Shown here: in pieces, positions 1-8,892 of the stretch
Numbering within the stretch: the stretch's first letter is position 1
Layout: the number at the start of each line of letters is the position of its first letter
NCBI GenBank assembly: GCA_903822425.1
Contig: CAIJOY010000031.1
Coordinates: 1 to 64,000 of the forward strand
From: an uncultured Actinomycetes bacterium
GTDB taxonomy: Bacteria > Actinomycetota > Actinomycetes > Nanopelagicales > Nanopelagicaceae
Length of the DNA stretch: 64,000 nucleotides
Direction: 5' to 3'
The notes under the pieces: model-generated
Told to the model about the DNA's origin: nothing
Seen by the model: the letters and a program-made list of their open reading frames with translations, nothing else
The model's database searches: none
Position numbers and translations under genes: made by a program

Positions 1-934
1 AAACTTCCTTACCAAAGAGCTCGGCAGCAATCGCCTCCTGTTTTGTGAATACTTTGGCCTGTTCACCCAGAAATTGCTGCATTTTTGAAGCCGCTGCATC
101 TGGTGAAGATAGATGCAACTGATCCAAATATAAATGACGTGCGCGTGGCTCTCCTGCAATCACTTCAATTCCTTCAAGCAAAGGGTTGTCCTCGCCCAAC
201 ACTATCTTTTCGCTGCTATTAATCATTCCGTGATCGGCAGTTAACCAAATACGAACTCCAGATGGAAGTTGGCTCATGAGAGCTCCAACCATCTGATCGA
301 TGTATGCCAAAGCCCCAAGCCAGGTGGCCGAACCCACACCATCGCTATGACCTGCAACATCTAACTCATTAGCGTAGACATAGGTAAATGAGGGGGAATT
401 CTTTACGGCAATTTTTGTTTGGGCAATCAGATCGGCAAGGACATTTGCGCCGCGATATGTTGCTCCGCGAAAAACCGCTCTAGTAAATCCCGAATTTTCG
501 TATCTATGTGCTGCTACATGTGACACATCAATCTGCGCAGCAGCAGCGCGCTCAAATAGAGTGGGTACAGGTTGCCAGATTTGTGGATCAACGCGTTCAT
601 CCCATTTCAAAGTATTGAGGATGCGCCCTCCACTTCTGGGAACGCGTACGGTGTAACCCAACATCCCGTGCACCCCCGGCAACTCCCCTGTCATGAGAGT
701 GGGAAGACTTGTTGCGGTCGTGGACGGAAAGGATGTCGTTGCGCTAGCAAATTGTTTCATCGCACAAATATTCGGGATAACCGCTGCGAAATCTCTGATT
801 GCATCTGCACCGAGTCCGTCAACAAGAAATAAACATTCGCGGCCACTTGGGCTGGGGGCAAATGCGTTACGGCCATATGGATCGGCAAGCCCAAGGCCAA
901 CAAGAATTGAGGGCGCGATATCTGCCAAATGCAC
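1..934 (-). CDS. Alkaline phosphatase family / type I phosphodiesterase-nucleotide pyrophosphatase (C-terminus beyond window start)
   Basis: Not in the ORF track because it is open at the window edge. Manual minus-strand translation from GTG at 934: VHLADIAPSILVGLGLADPYGRNAFAPSPSGRECLFLVDGLGADAI...TSFPSTTATSLPTLMTG...TADHGM. Upstream GAGAGG resembles a ribosome-binding site. Confidence 0.82.
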   Translation of the reverse strand, partial: MHLADIAPSILVGLGLADPYGRNAFAPSPSGRECLFLVDGLGADAIRDFAAVIPNICAMKQFASATTSFPSTTATSLPTLMTGELPGVHGMLGYTVRVPRSGGRILNTLKWDERVDPQIWQPVPTLFERAAAAQIDVSHVAAHRYENSGFTRAVFRGATYRGANVLADLIAQTKIAVKNSPSFTYVYANELDVAGHSDGVGSATWLGALAYIDQMVGALMSQLPSGVRIWLTADHGMINSSEKIVLGEDNPLLEGIEVIAGEPRARHLYLDQLHLSSPDAAASKMQQFLGEQAKVFTKQEAIAAELFGKEV

Positions 935-971
935 GGTGACATCCTCTCATCAAATCCACTATCGTGAGCCA

Positions 972-1886
972 ATGGCGAAAGAAAATAACTCCATCAAATT
1001 TTCCGATGAAGTAAGGCGCGCTTTAGATCTCAAAACACCAATCGTCGCCCTGGAATCTACGATCATCAGCCATGGATTGCCCCGTCCACAAAATCTAGAA
1101 GTAGCGCGAGAAGTAGAAGAAATCGTGCGTACCGCCGGCGCGACTCCAGCCACCATCGCACTCTTGGATGGAATCGTCTATATCGGATTATCTGATGATC
1201 AACTCCAACAAATTGCGCAACGAGATGACATCGCTAAGGCATCTACTCGAGATCTAGCAATCATTCTTGCTTCTAAGAAAAGCGCTGCAACCACAGTCGC
1301 TGCCACAGCTCACCTTGCTGCACAATCTGGAATCAGGGTTTTTGCGACTGGTGGATTAGGTGGTGTACATCGCGGAGCAAACGAATCATTTGATGAATCT
1401 GCCGACCTGACCGCGTTATCTGGTCTTGATATCACCGTTGTGTGTGCAGGCGTAAAATCAATTCTTGATGTCGGTGCCACATTGGAGCGCCTTGAATCTC
1501 TGGCTATCCCAGTTGTCGGTTACCAAACTAAAGATTTTCCTGGTTTCTATTTAACCGACTCTGGATTTGACTTGGAATACAGTGTGGATTCTCCCCAGCA
1601 AGTAGCCGCGATTATTAGAGAACGCACAAACGTCATGACTAATAAATCGGCTTTAATCATTGCAAATCCAGTAATTCATCAATTAGATAAAACCCTCCAC
1701 GATCAAATCCTTGCCAGCGGACTCAATCTTGCGGCATCTCAAGGTATTACCGGCAAGGCTGTTACTCCATTCTTGCTTGAGCACTTTCATACGGCAAGCA
1801 AGGGCGAGTCAATTCGTGTCAACATCGACATCATCAAATCCAATAGCGCACTTGCTGCTGCAATCGCTGTTGCGTGCAACCAATAG
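972..1886 (+). CDS. psuG: Pseudouridine-5'-phosphate glycosidase
   Basis: MAKENNSIKFSDEVRRALDLKTPIVALESTIISHGLPRPQNLEVAREVE... and GLGGVHRGA are typical PsuG motifs. Start moved from 693 to ATG 972 because the N-terminal extension does not match the family. Confidence 0.93.
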   Translation: MAKENNSIKFSDEVRRALDLKTPIVALESTIISHGLPRPQNLEVAREVEEIVRTAGATPATIALLDGIVYIGLSDDQLQQIAQRDDIAKASTRDLAIILASKKSAATTVAATAHLAAQSGIRVFATGGLGGVHRGANESFDESADLTALSGLDITVVCAGVKSILDVGATLERLESLAIPVVGYQTKDFPGFYLTDSGFDLEYSVDSPQQVAAIIRERTNVMTNKSALIIANPVIHQLDKTLHDQILASGLNLAASQGITGKAVTPFLLEHFHTASKGESIRVNIDIIKSNSALAAAIAVACNQ

Positions 1887-1892
1887 ATTCCT

Positions 1893-2786
1893 ATGCTCAA
1901 AGTTCTCTGCATCGGTGATCTTATGCTCGATGTCATTGCCCAAATTCCTGCATCGGTGAGATATGGTGAAGATAACTTATCAACCATCACCACGCGAAGT
2001 GGCGGAGCGGGTGGAAATGTTGCATCGTGGATTAAAGCCGCTGGCGGAGAAAGTTTTGTTCTTGCGCGAGTAGGAGATGATTCTGCAGGCAAGACTCTCC
2101 TATCTGATCTAGATTTATTAGGCGTTGAGTACTCTCAAACAGTTATGCCCAAGAGCGCATCGGGAGTGGTCATAGTTCTAGTTGATCCTGACGGACAGCG
2201 GACAATGTTCCCCCAAACGGGCGCGAATGCCGGATTATCAATTAAAGATCTTCCTTCACTAGAGGGCTTCGGAGCGCTCTACCTATCTGGCTACGCACTT
2301 CTCAACGAAGAATCACGTTCGGCGGTTTTGAAAATGATTGAAGCTGTCAACGAAAAGGGTTTGCCAATATTTTTTGACCCCACAACGATCGCAAGTATGA
2401 CTCGTGTGAATATAGCCATCATGCGCGATTGGCTTGCACGTATGTCAACAGTGATCATGAATGAAGAAGAAGCACTTTTCCTCTCTGGTGCATCCACCGT
2501 GGAGGATGCTTTAGCGACTTTATTAAGGCATTCTCATAACGTAGTCATCAAACGTGGAGCCCTTGGAGCAATTGGACAAAATCGCCTAGGAGTAGCAATT
2601 TCAAAAGCAGCTCTTGATACCTCGGTCGTGGATACAACTGGTGCTGGAGATTCATTTGCCGGAGGATTTATCGCTGCATGGATGCAGAATCCAGATCTCG
2701 ATTCGTGTATCGAGGCTGGAATCGCAACTGCAGCCCAATGTGTTGCAATCGTGGGGGCACGCCCGCAGGTCACTCCCAACATATAG
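1893..2786 (+). CDS. PfkB-family carbohydrate kinase, probably pseudouridine kinase (PsuK-like)
   Basis: GGAGGNVASW substrate motif and DTTGAGDSFAGGF PfkB signature; 6 nt downstream of psuG. Confidence 0.87.
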   Translation: MLKVLCIGDLMLDVIAQIPASVRYGEDNLSTITTRSGGAGGNVASWIKAAGGESFVLARVGDDSAGKTLLSDLDLLGVEYSQTVMPKSASGVVIVLVDPDGQRTMFPQTGANAGLSIKDLPSLEGFGALYLSGYALLNEESRSAVLKMIEAVNEKGLPIFFDPTTIASMTRVNIAIMRDWLARMSTVIMNEEEALFLSGASTVEDALATLLRHSHNVVIKRGALGAIGQNRLGVAISKAALDTSVVDTTGAGDSFAGGFIAAWMQNPDLDSCIEAGIATAAQCVAIVGARPQVTPNI

Positions 2787-2812
2787 GCCATTGTGTTGGC
2801 ATAATCGCCGCC

Positions 2813-4348
2813 ATGGCTACAGCAAAGACCCCAGCAAAAAGCGCTGCAAAAGGTAAGAAACCAGTAGGACCAAAACCTGGTGAATATCCGGGCAAGATCA
2901 TTGATATCGATGTCTCATCTGAGATGTCGGAATCATTTCTTGAATATGCCTACTCAGTAATTTATTCGCGTGCACTTCCTGATGCACGAGATGGTCTTAA
3001 GCCAGTTCATCGCCGCATTTTGCACCAGATGGCAGATATGGGATTGCGGCCAGAACGAGGTCACGTAAAGAGTGCACGTGTTGTTGGAGAAGTAATGGGT
3101 AAATTACATCCTCACGGTGATGGTGCAATTTATGATGCGTTGGTTCGCATGGCTCAATCATTTTCTATGCGCCTACCACTCATCGATGGACATGGAAATT
3201 TTGGATCTCTCGATGCCGGTCCTGCAGCAATGCGTTATACCGAGGCCAGACTGGCACTGCCGGCTATGGCAATGGTTGCCGAAGCAGATGAGGACACCGT
3301 TGATTTCGGTGCTAACTATGACGGTCAACTCATGGAGCCACTGGTTTTGCCGGCGGCCTATCCCAACCTTTTAGTCAATGGTGGATCTGGCATTGCAGTG
3401 GGCATGGCAACCAATATGGCTCCTCATAACTTGGGTGAAGTAATCGCTGCAACAAAGCACCTCATTGAAAATCCATCTGCCACGTTAAAGCAACTCATGA
3501 AATTTGTTCCTGGGCCAGACTTTCCAACCGGTGGTGAACTAGTAGGTAGCGAGGGCGTACGTGAAGCCTATGCAACCGGCAAGGGCAGTTTCAAAGTCAG
3601 AGCCACCGTTGAAATTAGCAAGGTAACTTCGCGCAAGATGGGACTCATCATTCGTGAACTCCCATTTACTATCGGTCCAGAAAAGATTGTTGAGCGCATT
3701 GCCGATCTTGCAAAAGCTAAGAAAATTCAAGGAATATCAGACATTATCGATCTCACGGATGGTAAAACTGGCACCAACGTGGTCATTGAGTTAAAAAATG
3801 GCTTTGAGCCTGAAGAAGTACTGGCCCAGCTCTTCAAACTCACCCCCATGGAAGATGCATTTGCAATCAACGCAGTGGCACTTGTGAACGGCAAACCTCA
3901 AACTCTGGGCCTTAAAGAGTTACTCCAAGTGTTTATTGGCCATCGCATCGAAGTTGTCCGTCGTCGATCAGAATTTCGTAAAGCTAAAGCAACTGCCCGC
4001 CTTACTCTGGTAGATGGTTTGCTCAAAGCGATCATCGATATTGACAAGGTCATCAAAATAATTCGTGGAAGTGAAGATGCTGCGGCCGCAAAGGATGCAC
4101 TGATAAAAGGTTTCAAACTCAACGAAGAGCAAGTTACATACATTCTAGATATGCCACTTCGTAGACTCACCAAGATGTCCAAACTCGAACTTGAAAGTGA
4201 GCAGAAAGAATTAAAATCCACAATCGCTGCATTAGTCACTCTGCTCAAGAGTGAGGAAAATATTAAAGTTCAGGTTTCTGAGGAACTCACTGCTGTCGGA
4301 AAATCTTTTGCTACTCCTCGTAAAACAAAGATTTTGACAGAGGTTTGA
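2813..4348 (+). CDS. parC: DNA topoisomerase IV/gyrase subunit A-like protein lacking the C-terminal beta-pinwheel domain
   Basis: DARDGLKPVHRRIL, HPHGDGAIYDALVRMAQ and AAMRYTEARL (catalytic Tyr). Start moved to ATG 2813 (MATAKTPAKSAAKGKK). Ends at about 511 aa. Confidence 0.9.
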   Translation: MATAKTPAKSAAKGKKPVGPKPGEYPGKIIDIDVSSEMSESFLEYAYSVIYSRALPDARDGLKPVHRRILHQMADMGLRPERGHVKSARVVGEVMGKLHPHGDGAIYDALVRMAQSFSMRLPLIDGHGNFGSLDAGPAAMRYTEARLALPAMAMVAEADEDTVDFGANYDGQLMEPLVLPAAYPNLLVNGGSGIAVGMATNMAPHNLGEVIAATKHLIENPSATLKQLMKFVPGPDFPTGGELVGSEGVREAYATGKGSFKVRATVEISKVTSRKMGLIIRELPFTIGPEKIVERIADLAKAKKIQGISDIIDLTDGKTGTNVVIELKNGFEPEEVLAQLFKLTPMEDAFAINAVALVNGKPQTLGLKELLQVFIGHRIEVVRRRSEFRKAKATARLTLVDGLLKAIIDIDKVIKIIRGSEDAAAAKDALIKGFKLNEEQVTYILDMPLRRLTKMSKLELESEQKELKSTIAALVTLLKSEENIKVQVSEELTAVGKSFATPRKTKILTEV

Positions 4349-4374
4349 TTAGTTAGGAATTAAATCCTAATCAA
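4345..4374. terminator. Putative bidirectional hairpin between convergent genes
   Basis: TTGATTAGTTAGGAATTAAATCCTAATCAA: TTAGGA/TCCTAA stem or alternative TTGATTAG/CTAATCAA stem, at the stop codons of the convergent parC and deacetylase genes. Confidence 0.45.
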
Positions 4375-5050
4375 GCAACTGCGAAAGAGTCACAGGAGTT
4401 AACCCCTTTGCGTGAAGAGCATCCAATAAAAGCGGAATAGCCTTAATGGTACTTGTATAGCCAAAGTGCATTCCAACGATACTTCCTGGTTTTATTTTTT
4501 TCATGATCGTCGAGACCACTTTTGTTGCTCCTGGGTCGGTATAGTCGAATGAGTCCACCTCATAAGTTATACATGGCCCATAACCAGCTTTCAACGCAGC
4601 AGCTCGAATGGCTGAATTCGAAACTGTGGTGCCCGAAGGCCTGAAATACTTTCCTTGATTCCCCGTTTCCTTCTTCAATAGCGCAGCACATTCTAGGATT
4701 TCTGACTCAATCTTTGATTTGGCCAAAGTGGTCATTACCAAGTGATGCATTGAGTGATTCCCAAGTTCGTGTCCAGCATCCAAAATTAGCTTTGCGATAT
4801 CTGGTTGCTGTTGTAGAAAAGTTCCAACGGCAAAAACCGTGATTGGCGTCTTAGTTTTAGCTAGTTCACTCAAAATCGAATCTGCTAACTTACGCGTGCC
4901 GCCTCCGTGGAAAGTTAGCGCTACATTTTTTTTATTGCGGGGGCCATGAGTAATATCAGTGTTGGTGGCAGCAATCGCACTTGCTGGATAAAGACTCAGA
5001 GCCGTGGATGTTGCGCCTACCTTCAAGAAATCTCTACGTGAAAGGCTCAT
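4367..5050 (-). CDS. Exported polysaccharide deacetylase-family protein (Tat-like signal, degenerate NodB motif 1)
   Basis: MSLSRRDFLKVGATSTALSLYPASAIA signal; GNHSMHH, FRPSGT and DSFDYTDP correspond to NodB motifs; motif 1 reads TFHGGG. Confidence 0.85.
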   Translation of the reverse strand: MSLSRRDFLKVGATSTALSLYPASAIAATNTDITHGPRNKKNVALTFHGGGTRKLADSILSELAKTKTPITVFAVGTFLQQQPDIAKLILDAGHELGNHSMHHLVMTTLAKSKIESEILECAALLKKETGNQGKYFRPSGTTVSNSAIRAAALKAGYGPCITYEVDSFDYTDPGATKVVSTIMKKIKPGSIVGMHFGYTSTIKAIPLLLDALHAKGLTPVTLSQLLD

Positions 5051-5055
5051 CTATT

Positions 5056-6117
5056 TCACGCACCTGCCAGGACCATAAGTGAATTGGGCGGGAGAAAATC
5101 CAAACCATCTGGGTTGCTGATATAGCCAGCATCTTTTCCGGGAATTCCCTTGTGGCCATATTGCCAGACAATTTTATTTGTCTTGGGGTCTACAACTATT
5201 ACACGATGGTTGGCGTCATCTGTGGCAATCACATCACCATTAGGAAGGGCATGTGCCAGAGAGGGATGATCTAGCGCGGCGCTACCAGTTGGCTTGTATC
5301 TCCAAAGCGCTTTGCCTTTGGCATTGAATTCGACAATTTGGCCCGGGCTTTTGAAATCAACAGTGAGATACACATCTTTTGAAACTTGGTTGGTATCTGA
5401 AGGGTAGCTAACTCCGGGCGCATGTACTTTCCAGTACACCTTTCCAGTCAAATCTATGGCATCAATCCAGTCTCCACCGATTTCTGTGACCAGAAATTTT
5501 CCATCTGGCATTGGAAATGAACCGTTGGGGCTCGCGTAGGCTTTTCCAGATTTATGGGCGCATGATCCAGGACTACCAAATTGGGTGTGTTTGGAAGTTT
5601 TTGGATTAATAAAAAGAATTCGGCAATTTTTAATATCTGCAATCATGATTCTGCCATCTTTTAATAGCATCGCATCATCGGGATTATTGAGGTGCCCTTC
5701 CTTGCTAGATCCTTGCCCCGGGACGCCGTATTGAAAGGTAATTTTTCTGGTAGCAATATCAATAACACTGATTGTCTTATTATGAGATTCAGTGGCAACA
5801 ATCGACTTTCCATCCCCTGAAAAAAAGATGTCATCCGGAGTTTTGAAACTCTGACCCGGTTTTAAGTCACCTTTTTGAGGAAAAATCCAGAGCACTTGAC
5901 CTTTCGGATTAATAACAAGAATTCGATTATTACCCTCATCTGCGATTGCAATGGCACCTGGCAATACGCTGGCATCAGAGCCAGGTGCAAGTGAAGCAGC
6001 GGTCTGTGGTGGCAAGGATGAAATATCCGAAGAGGACCCAGAAGCGTTAGCTAACGGAAAGGTGGAAAGAATTAGGGCTGCTGTTAGAAAAAGTCCGAGA
6101 CGCCTTGCGATCTGCAT
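5056..6117 (-). CDS. Secreted NHL-repeat/beta-propeller protein
   Basis: N-terminal signal peptide; repeated IADEGNNRILVINPKGQVLWIFP, IADIKNCRILFINPKT, ATDDANHRVIVVDPKTNKIVWQYG blades. Confidence 0.8.
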   Translation of the reverse strand: MQIARRLGLFLTAALILSTFPLANASGSSSDISSLPPQTAASLAPGSDASVLPGAIAIADEGNNRILVINPKGQVLWIFPQKGDLKPGQSFKTPDDIFFSGDGKSIVATESHNKTISVIDIATRKITFQYGVPGQGSSKEGHLNNPDDAMLLKDGRIMIADIKNCRILFINPKTSKHTQFGSPGSCAHKSGKAYASPNGSFPMPDGKFLVTEIGGDWIDAIDLTGKVYWKVHAPGVSYPSDTNQVSKDVYLTVDFKSPGQIVEFNAKGKALWRYKPTGSAALDHPSLAHALPNGDVIATDDANHRVIVVDPKTNKIVWQYGHKGIPGKDAGYISNPDGLDFLPPNSLMVLAGA

Positions 6118-6164
6118 AGTATAAGTCTAATCACTTCATGCGATTATCCACACCTGGAGCAAAC

Positions 6165-8240
6165 TTAAGCATCGATCCGATCTCGATCAATATCTGCAGT
6201 GGCGATAAAGTCTTTACGTGGAGCAACATCATTTCCCATGAGAAGGTCGAACATGGCATCGGCGGCCTTTGCATCATTGACAGTCACCCTGCGCAAAGTA
6301 CGGTGATCTGGATCCATTGTAGTTTCACGCAACTGATCGGCATCCATTTCCCCCAGACCTTTATAGCGTTGCAATGGTTCTTTCCATTTCTTGCCAGCTT
6401 TAGTCAGGTCCGTTAAAACTTTCTTCATTTCTTCATCAGAATACGTATAGTAGAAATCGCCCTTTTTTCCGCCTGATCCCATGACTTCAATGCGGTGCAG
6501 CGGCGGAATCGCAGCAAAAACTCGGCCAGCATCAATAAGGGGGCGCATGTAGCGATAGAGCAAAGTCAGTAGCAAGCAGCGGATGTGAGCTCCATCCACA
6601 TCAGCATCCGACATTAAAATAATGCGGCCATAACGCGCCTCATCCAGGCTAAATGAATGACCAGAGCCAGCGCCAATCACTTGAATGATGGATGCGCACT
6701 CGGTGTTTTCTAGCATCTGAGAAAGAGTGGCTTTTTGAACGTTCAAAATTTTTCCACGAATAGGCAAGATTGCTTGGAATTCAGAGTTTCTAGCAGCTTT
6801 GGTAGTACCCAATGCTGATTCGCCTTCGACAATGAAAAGTTCTGTGCGCGAAACATCTTCGGAACGACAATCTGAGAGCTTGGTGGGAAGAGAGGAATTT
6901 TCTAGGGCATTCTTGCGGCGTTGCAAATCTTTATGAGCACGAGCAGATATGCGTGTGCGAGATGCGGCCGCAACTTTCTCCAGGATGAGGCGACCATTGG
7001 CTTTATCAATTCGCTTTGTTGTGGAGAAAAATGCCTTCATTTCATCAGCTACAACGGTTGCCACAATCTTTGTGGCAGCTGCTGTGCCCAAAACTTCTTT
7101 GGTCTGACCTTCGAACTGGGGCTCTGACATGCGCACGGTGACAACGGCTGTGAGTCCTTCCATGATGTCATCTTTGATGACATCGGCTTCAGAATTCTTC
7201 AGAGTCTTGGTTGAGCGCAGCGCTTCGTTAAATGCCTTAGTGATGGCGCGTTCAAATCCAAGGATGTGAGATCCACCCTTAGGTGTGGCGATAATGTTTA
7301 CGAAAGAGCGCATCGTCGTGTCAAAACCATTGCCCCACTTCATTGCAATGTCCACGCCCATATCGCGCTCAACTTCAGTTGAAACCATATGCCCTTGATC
7401 ATCCAAAACCGGCACAGTTTCGGTGTAATGCCCACTGCCTGAAAGGCGGATAACTTCACCCACTGGTTCATCTGGTTGAAGGAATGTGCAGTATTCGGAA
7501 ATGCCACCTTTATGGAAGAAAGTTTCTGAAGTCTTAGTTTTTGTGCGATTGTCATTGACTACTAATGTCAGCCCGGGCACCAAATAAGAAGTTTGGCGGG
7601 CGCGGGCATAAATCTCTTCTAATTCAAGCTCTGCTTCTTTAAGAAAAATTTGTTTATCACTCCACCATTTGATGCGGGTGCCAGTGACTTTATGTGGAAC
7701 TTTTCCTACAACGCGCAATCCAGATGCTGGCGTAAATGGCGCTTTAGGGCCTTCACCATCAAATATTCCAGCTGCGCCGCGTTGAAATGACATCCAATAA
7801 ATCTTTCCATCGCGATCAACTTCAGCATCCAAACGAGAAGCAAGGGCATTCACAACGGATGCTCCAACACCGTGGAGTCCACCAGAGGCAGCGTATGAGC
7901 CTCCACCAAATTTTCCACCTGCGTGCAATTTTGTAAGAACAACTTCAACGCCAGTAAGGCCTGTCTTGGGTTCTTTATCTACAGGAATTCCACGTCCATC
8001 ATCATGTACTTCAACTGAGCCATCGGATTCAAGATTAATTTCAATTTTCTTACAATGTCCTGCAAGTGCTTCATCTACTGAGTTATCGATGATCTCCCAG
8101 AGGCAATGCATAAGCCCGCGTGAATCTGTAGAGCCGATATACATGCCGGGGCGCTTGCGAACAGCATCCAAACCTTCTAAAACGGCAAGGTCTTTGGCGG
8201 TGTAGCTCGCCTCAATTGAGTCATTATCTTTGGTAGCCAC
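6165..8240 (-). CDS. parE: DNA topoisomerase IV/gyrase subunit B (type IIA ATPase subunit)
   Basis: LEGLDAVRKRPGMYIGST, GLHGVGASVVNALS-like motif, EGESALG, MSDADVDGAHIRCLLLTLLYRYM, YKGLGEMDADQL. GTG start. Confidence 0.93.
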   Translation of the reverse strand: MATKDNDSIEASYTAKDLAVLEGLDAVRKRPGMYIGSTDSRGLMHCLWEIIDNSVDEALAGHCKKIEINLESDGSVEVHDDGRGIPVDKEPKTGLTGVEVVLTKLHAGGKFGGGSYAASGGLHGVGASVVNALASRLDAEVDRDGKIYWMSFQRGAAGIFDGEGPKAPFTPASGLRVVGKVPHKVTGTRIKWWSDKQIFLKEAELELEEIYARARQTSYLVPGLTLVVNDNRTKTKTSETFFHKGGISEYCTFLQPDEPVGEVIRLSGSGHYTETVPVLDDQGHMVSTEVERDMGVDIAMKWGNGFDTTMRSFVNIIATPKGGSHILGFERAITKAFNEALRSTKTLKNSEADVIKDDIMEGLTAVVTVRMSEPQFEGQTKEVLGTAAATKIVATVVADEMKAFFSTTKRIDKANGRLILEKVAAASRTRISARAHKDLQRRKNALENSSLPTKLSDCRSEDVSRTELFIVEGESALGTTKAARNSEFQAILPIRGKILNVQKATLSQMLENTECASIIQVIGAGSGHSFSLDEARYGRIILMSDADVDGAHIRCLLLTLLYRYMRPLIDAGRVFAAIPPLHRIEVMGSGGKKGDFYYTYSDEEMKKVLTDLTKAGKKWKEPLQRYKGLGEMDADQLRETTMDPDHRTLRRVTVNDAKAADAMFDLLMGNDVAPRKDFIATADIDRDRIDA

Positions 8241-8458
8241 GGGCGCAAAGGTTAGCCATGGAATGCCACTTGAAGAGTTAAGCGCGCCGCATCTGTCTCA
8301 AATAGTGAGTAAATAGAGAAAATGGGGCACGAATGTCGATTTTTTAGCAAAATTCACAGCAAAATAAAACTCGTTCAGCAAGCGGGGAATAACCAATACA
8401 TGGTTTGATGTTCACTACATCAGGACCCACACTGGGCCGTTTATGTGAGGAGAGCGTA

Positions 8459-8674
8459 ATGAATGAGCAAATGATTCTGGAGACCACTCCCCTCAACGCT
8501 GTCGATCGCTGTGATCGCTGCGGAGCACAAGCTTATGTTCGTGCAGTATTGCTATCAGGTGGCGAGCTTTTATTCTGCGGACATCACGCAAAAGAATATG
8601 CAGCTAACTTGAAACCAATCGTTGCCCACATTCAAGATGAAACTGAAAAGTTAGTCGATACTCCAGCTAATTAG
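8459..8674 (+). CDS. DUF7455-type small zinc-binding-like protein
   Basis: LNAVDRCDRCGAQAYVRAVLLSGGELLFCGHHAKEYAANL; start at ATG 8459 with GAGGAGAG upstream; located between parE and sigA as in other actinobacteria. Confidence 0.83.
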   Translation: MNEQMILETTPLNAVDRCDRCGAQAYVRAVLLSGGELLFCGHHAKEYAANLKPIVAHIQDETEKLVDTPAN

Positions 8675-8683
8675 TTTTCAGTT

Positions 8684-8881
8684 TTACAGAGCAGGTGCTT
8701 GGTAATCATGTGACTTATGCGCGCCATCACAAAATGGTTTATTTGCAGAATGTCCACATCGGCAAAGTGAAAAATCTGTCTCTGTCTTTACGACATTTCC
8801 ATCGGCATCCACAAAATCAACGGTTCCGGTAACACGGATAGAACCGTTTTCCTTCACACGCATAGTCACTTTTTCACTCAT
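8684..8881 (-). CDS. CDGSH iron-sulfur domain protein
   Basis: CRCGHSANKPFCDGAHKSHDY is a CDGSH 2Fe-2S motif. Confidence 0.87.
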   Translation of the reverse strand: MSEKVTMRVKENGSIRVTGTVDFVDADGNVVKTETDFSLCRCGHSANKPFCDGAHKSHDYQAPAL

Positions 8882-8892
8882 GGAGCTATTTC

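Noticed and set aside
572-972. ORF-track entries 572..832 (+), the 693..971 extension (+) and 757..972 (-)
   Set aside because: They lie over a better-supported partial minus-strand alkaline-phosphatase-family gene in another frame; no recognisable protein motifs.
2813-4348. parC as a pseudogene truncated by a recent frameshift
   Set aside because: No downstream remnant of a C-terminal domain; the next convergent gene starts within about 20 bp and the retained domains are intact.
6138-8205. Several small ORFs (6138..6416, 6921..7127, 7340..7555, 7966..8205) within parE
   Set aside because: Overlapping or alternative-frame ORFs inside a strongly supported conserved gene; low-complexity translations without homology signals.
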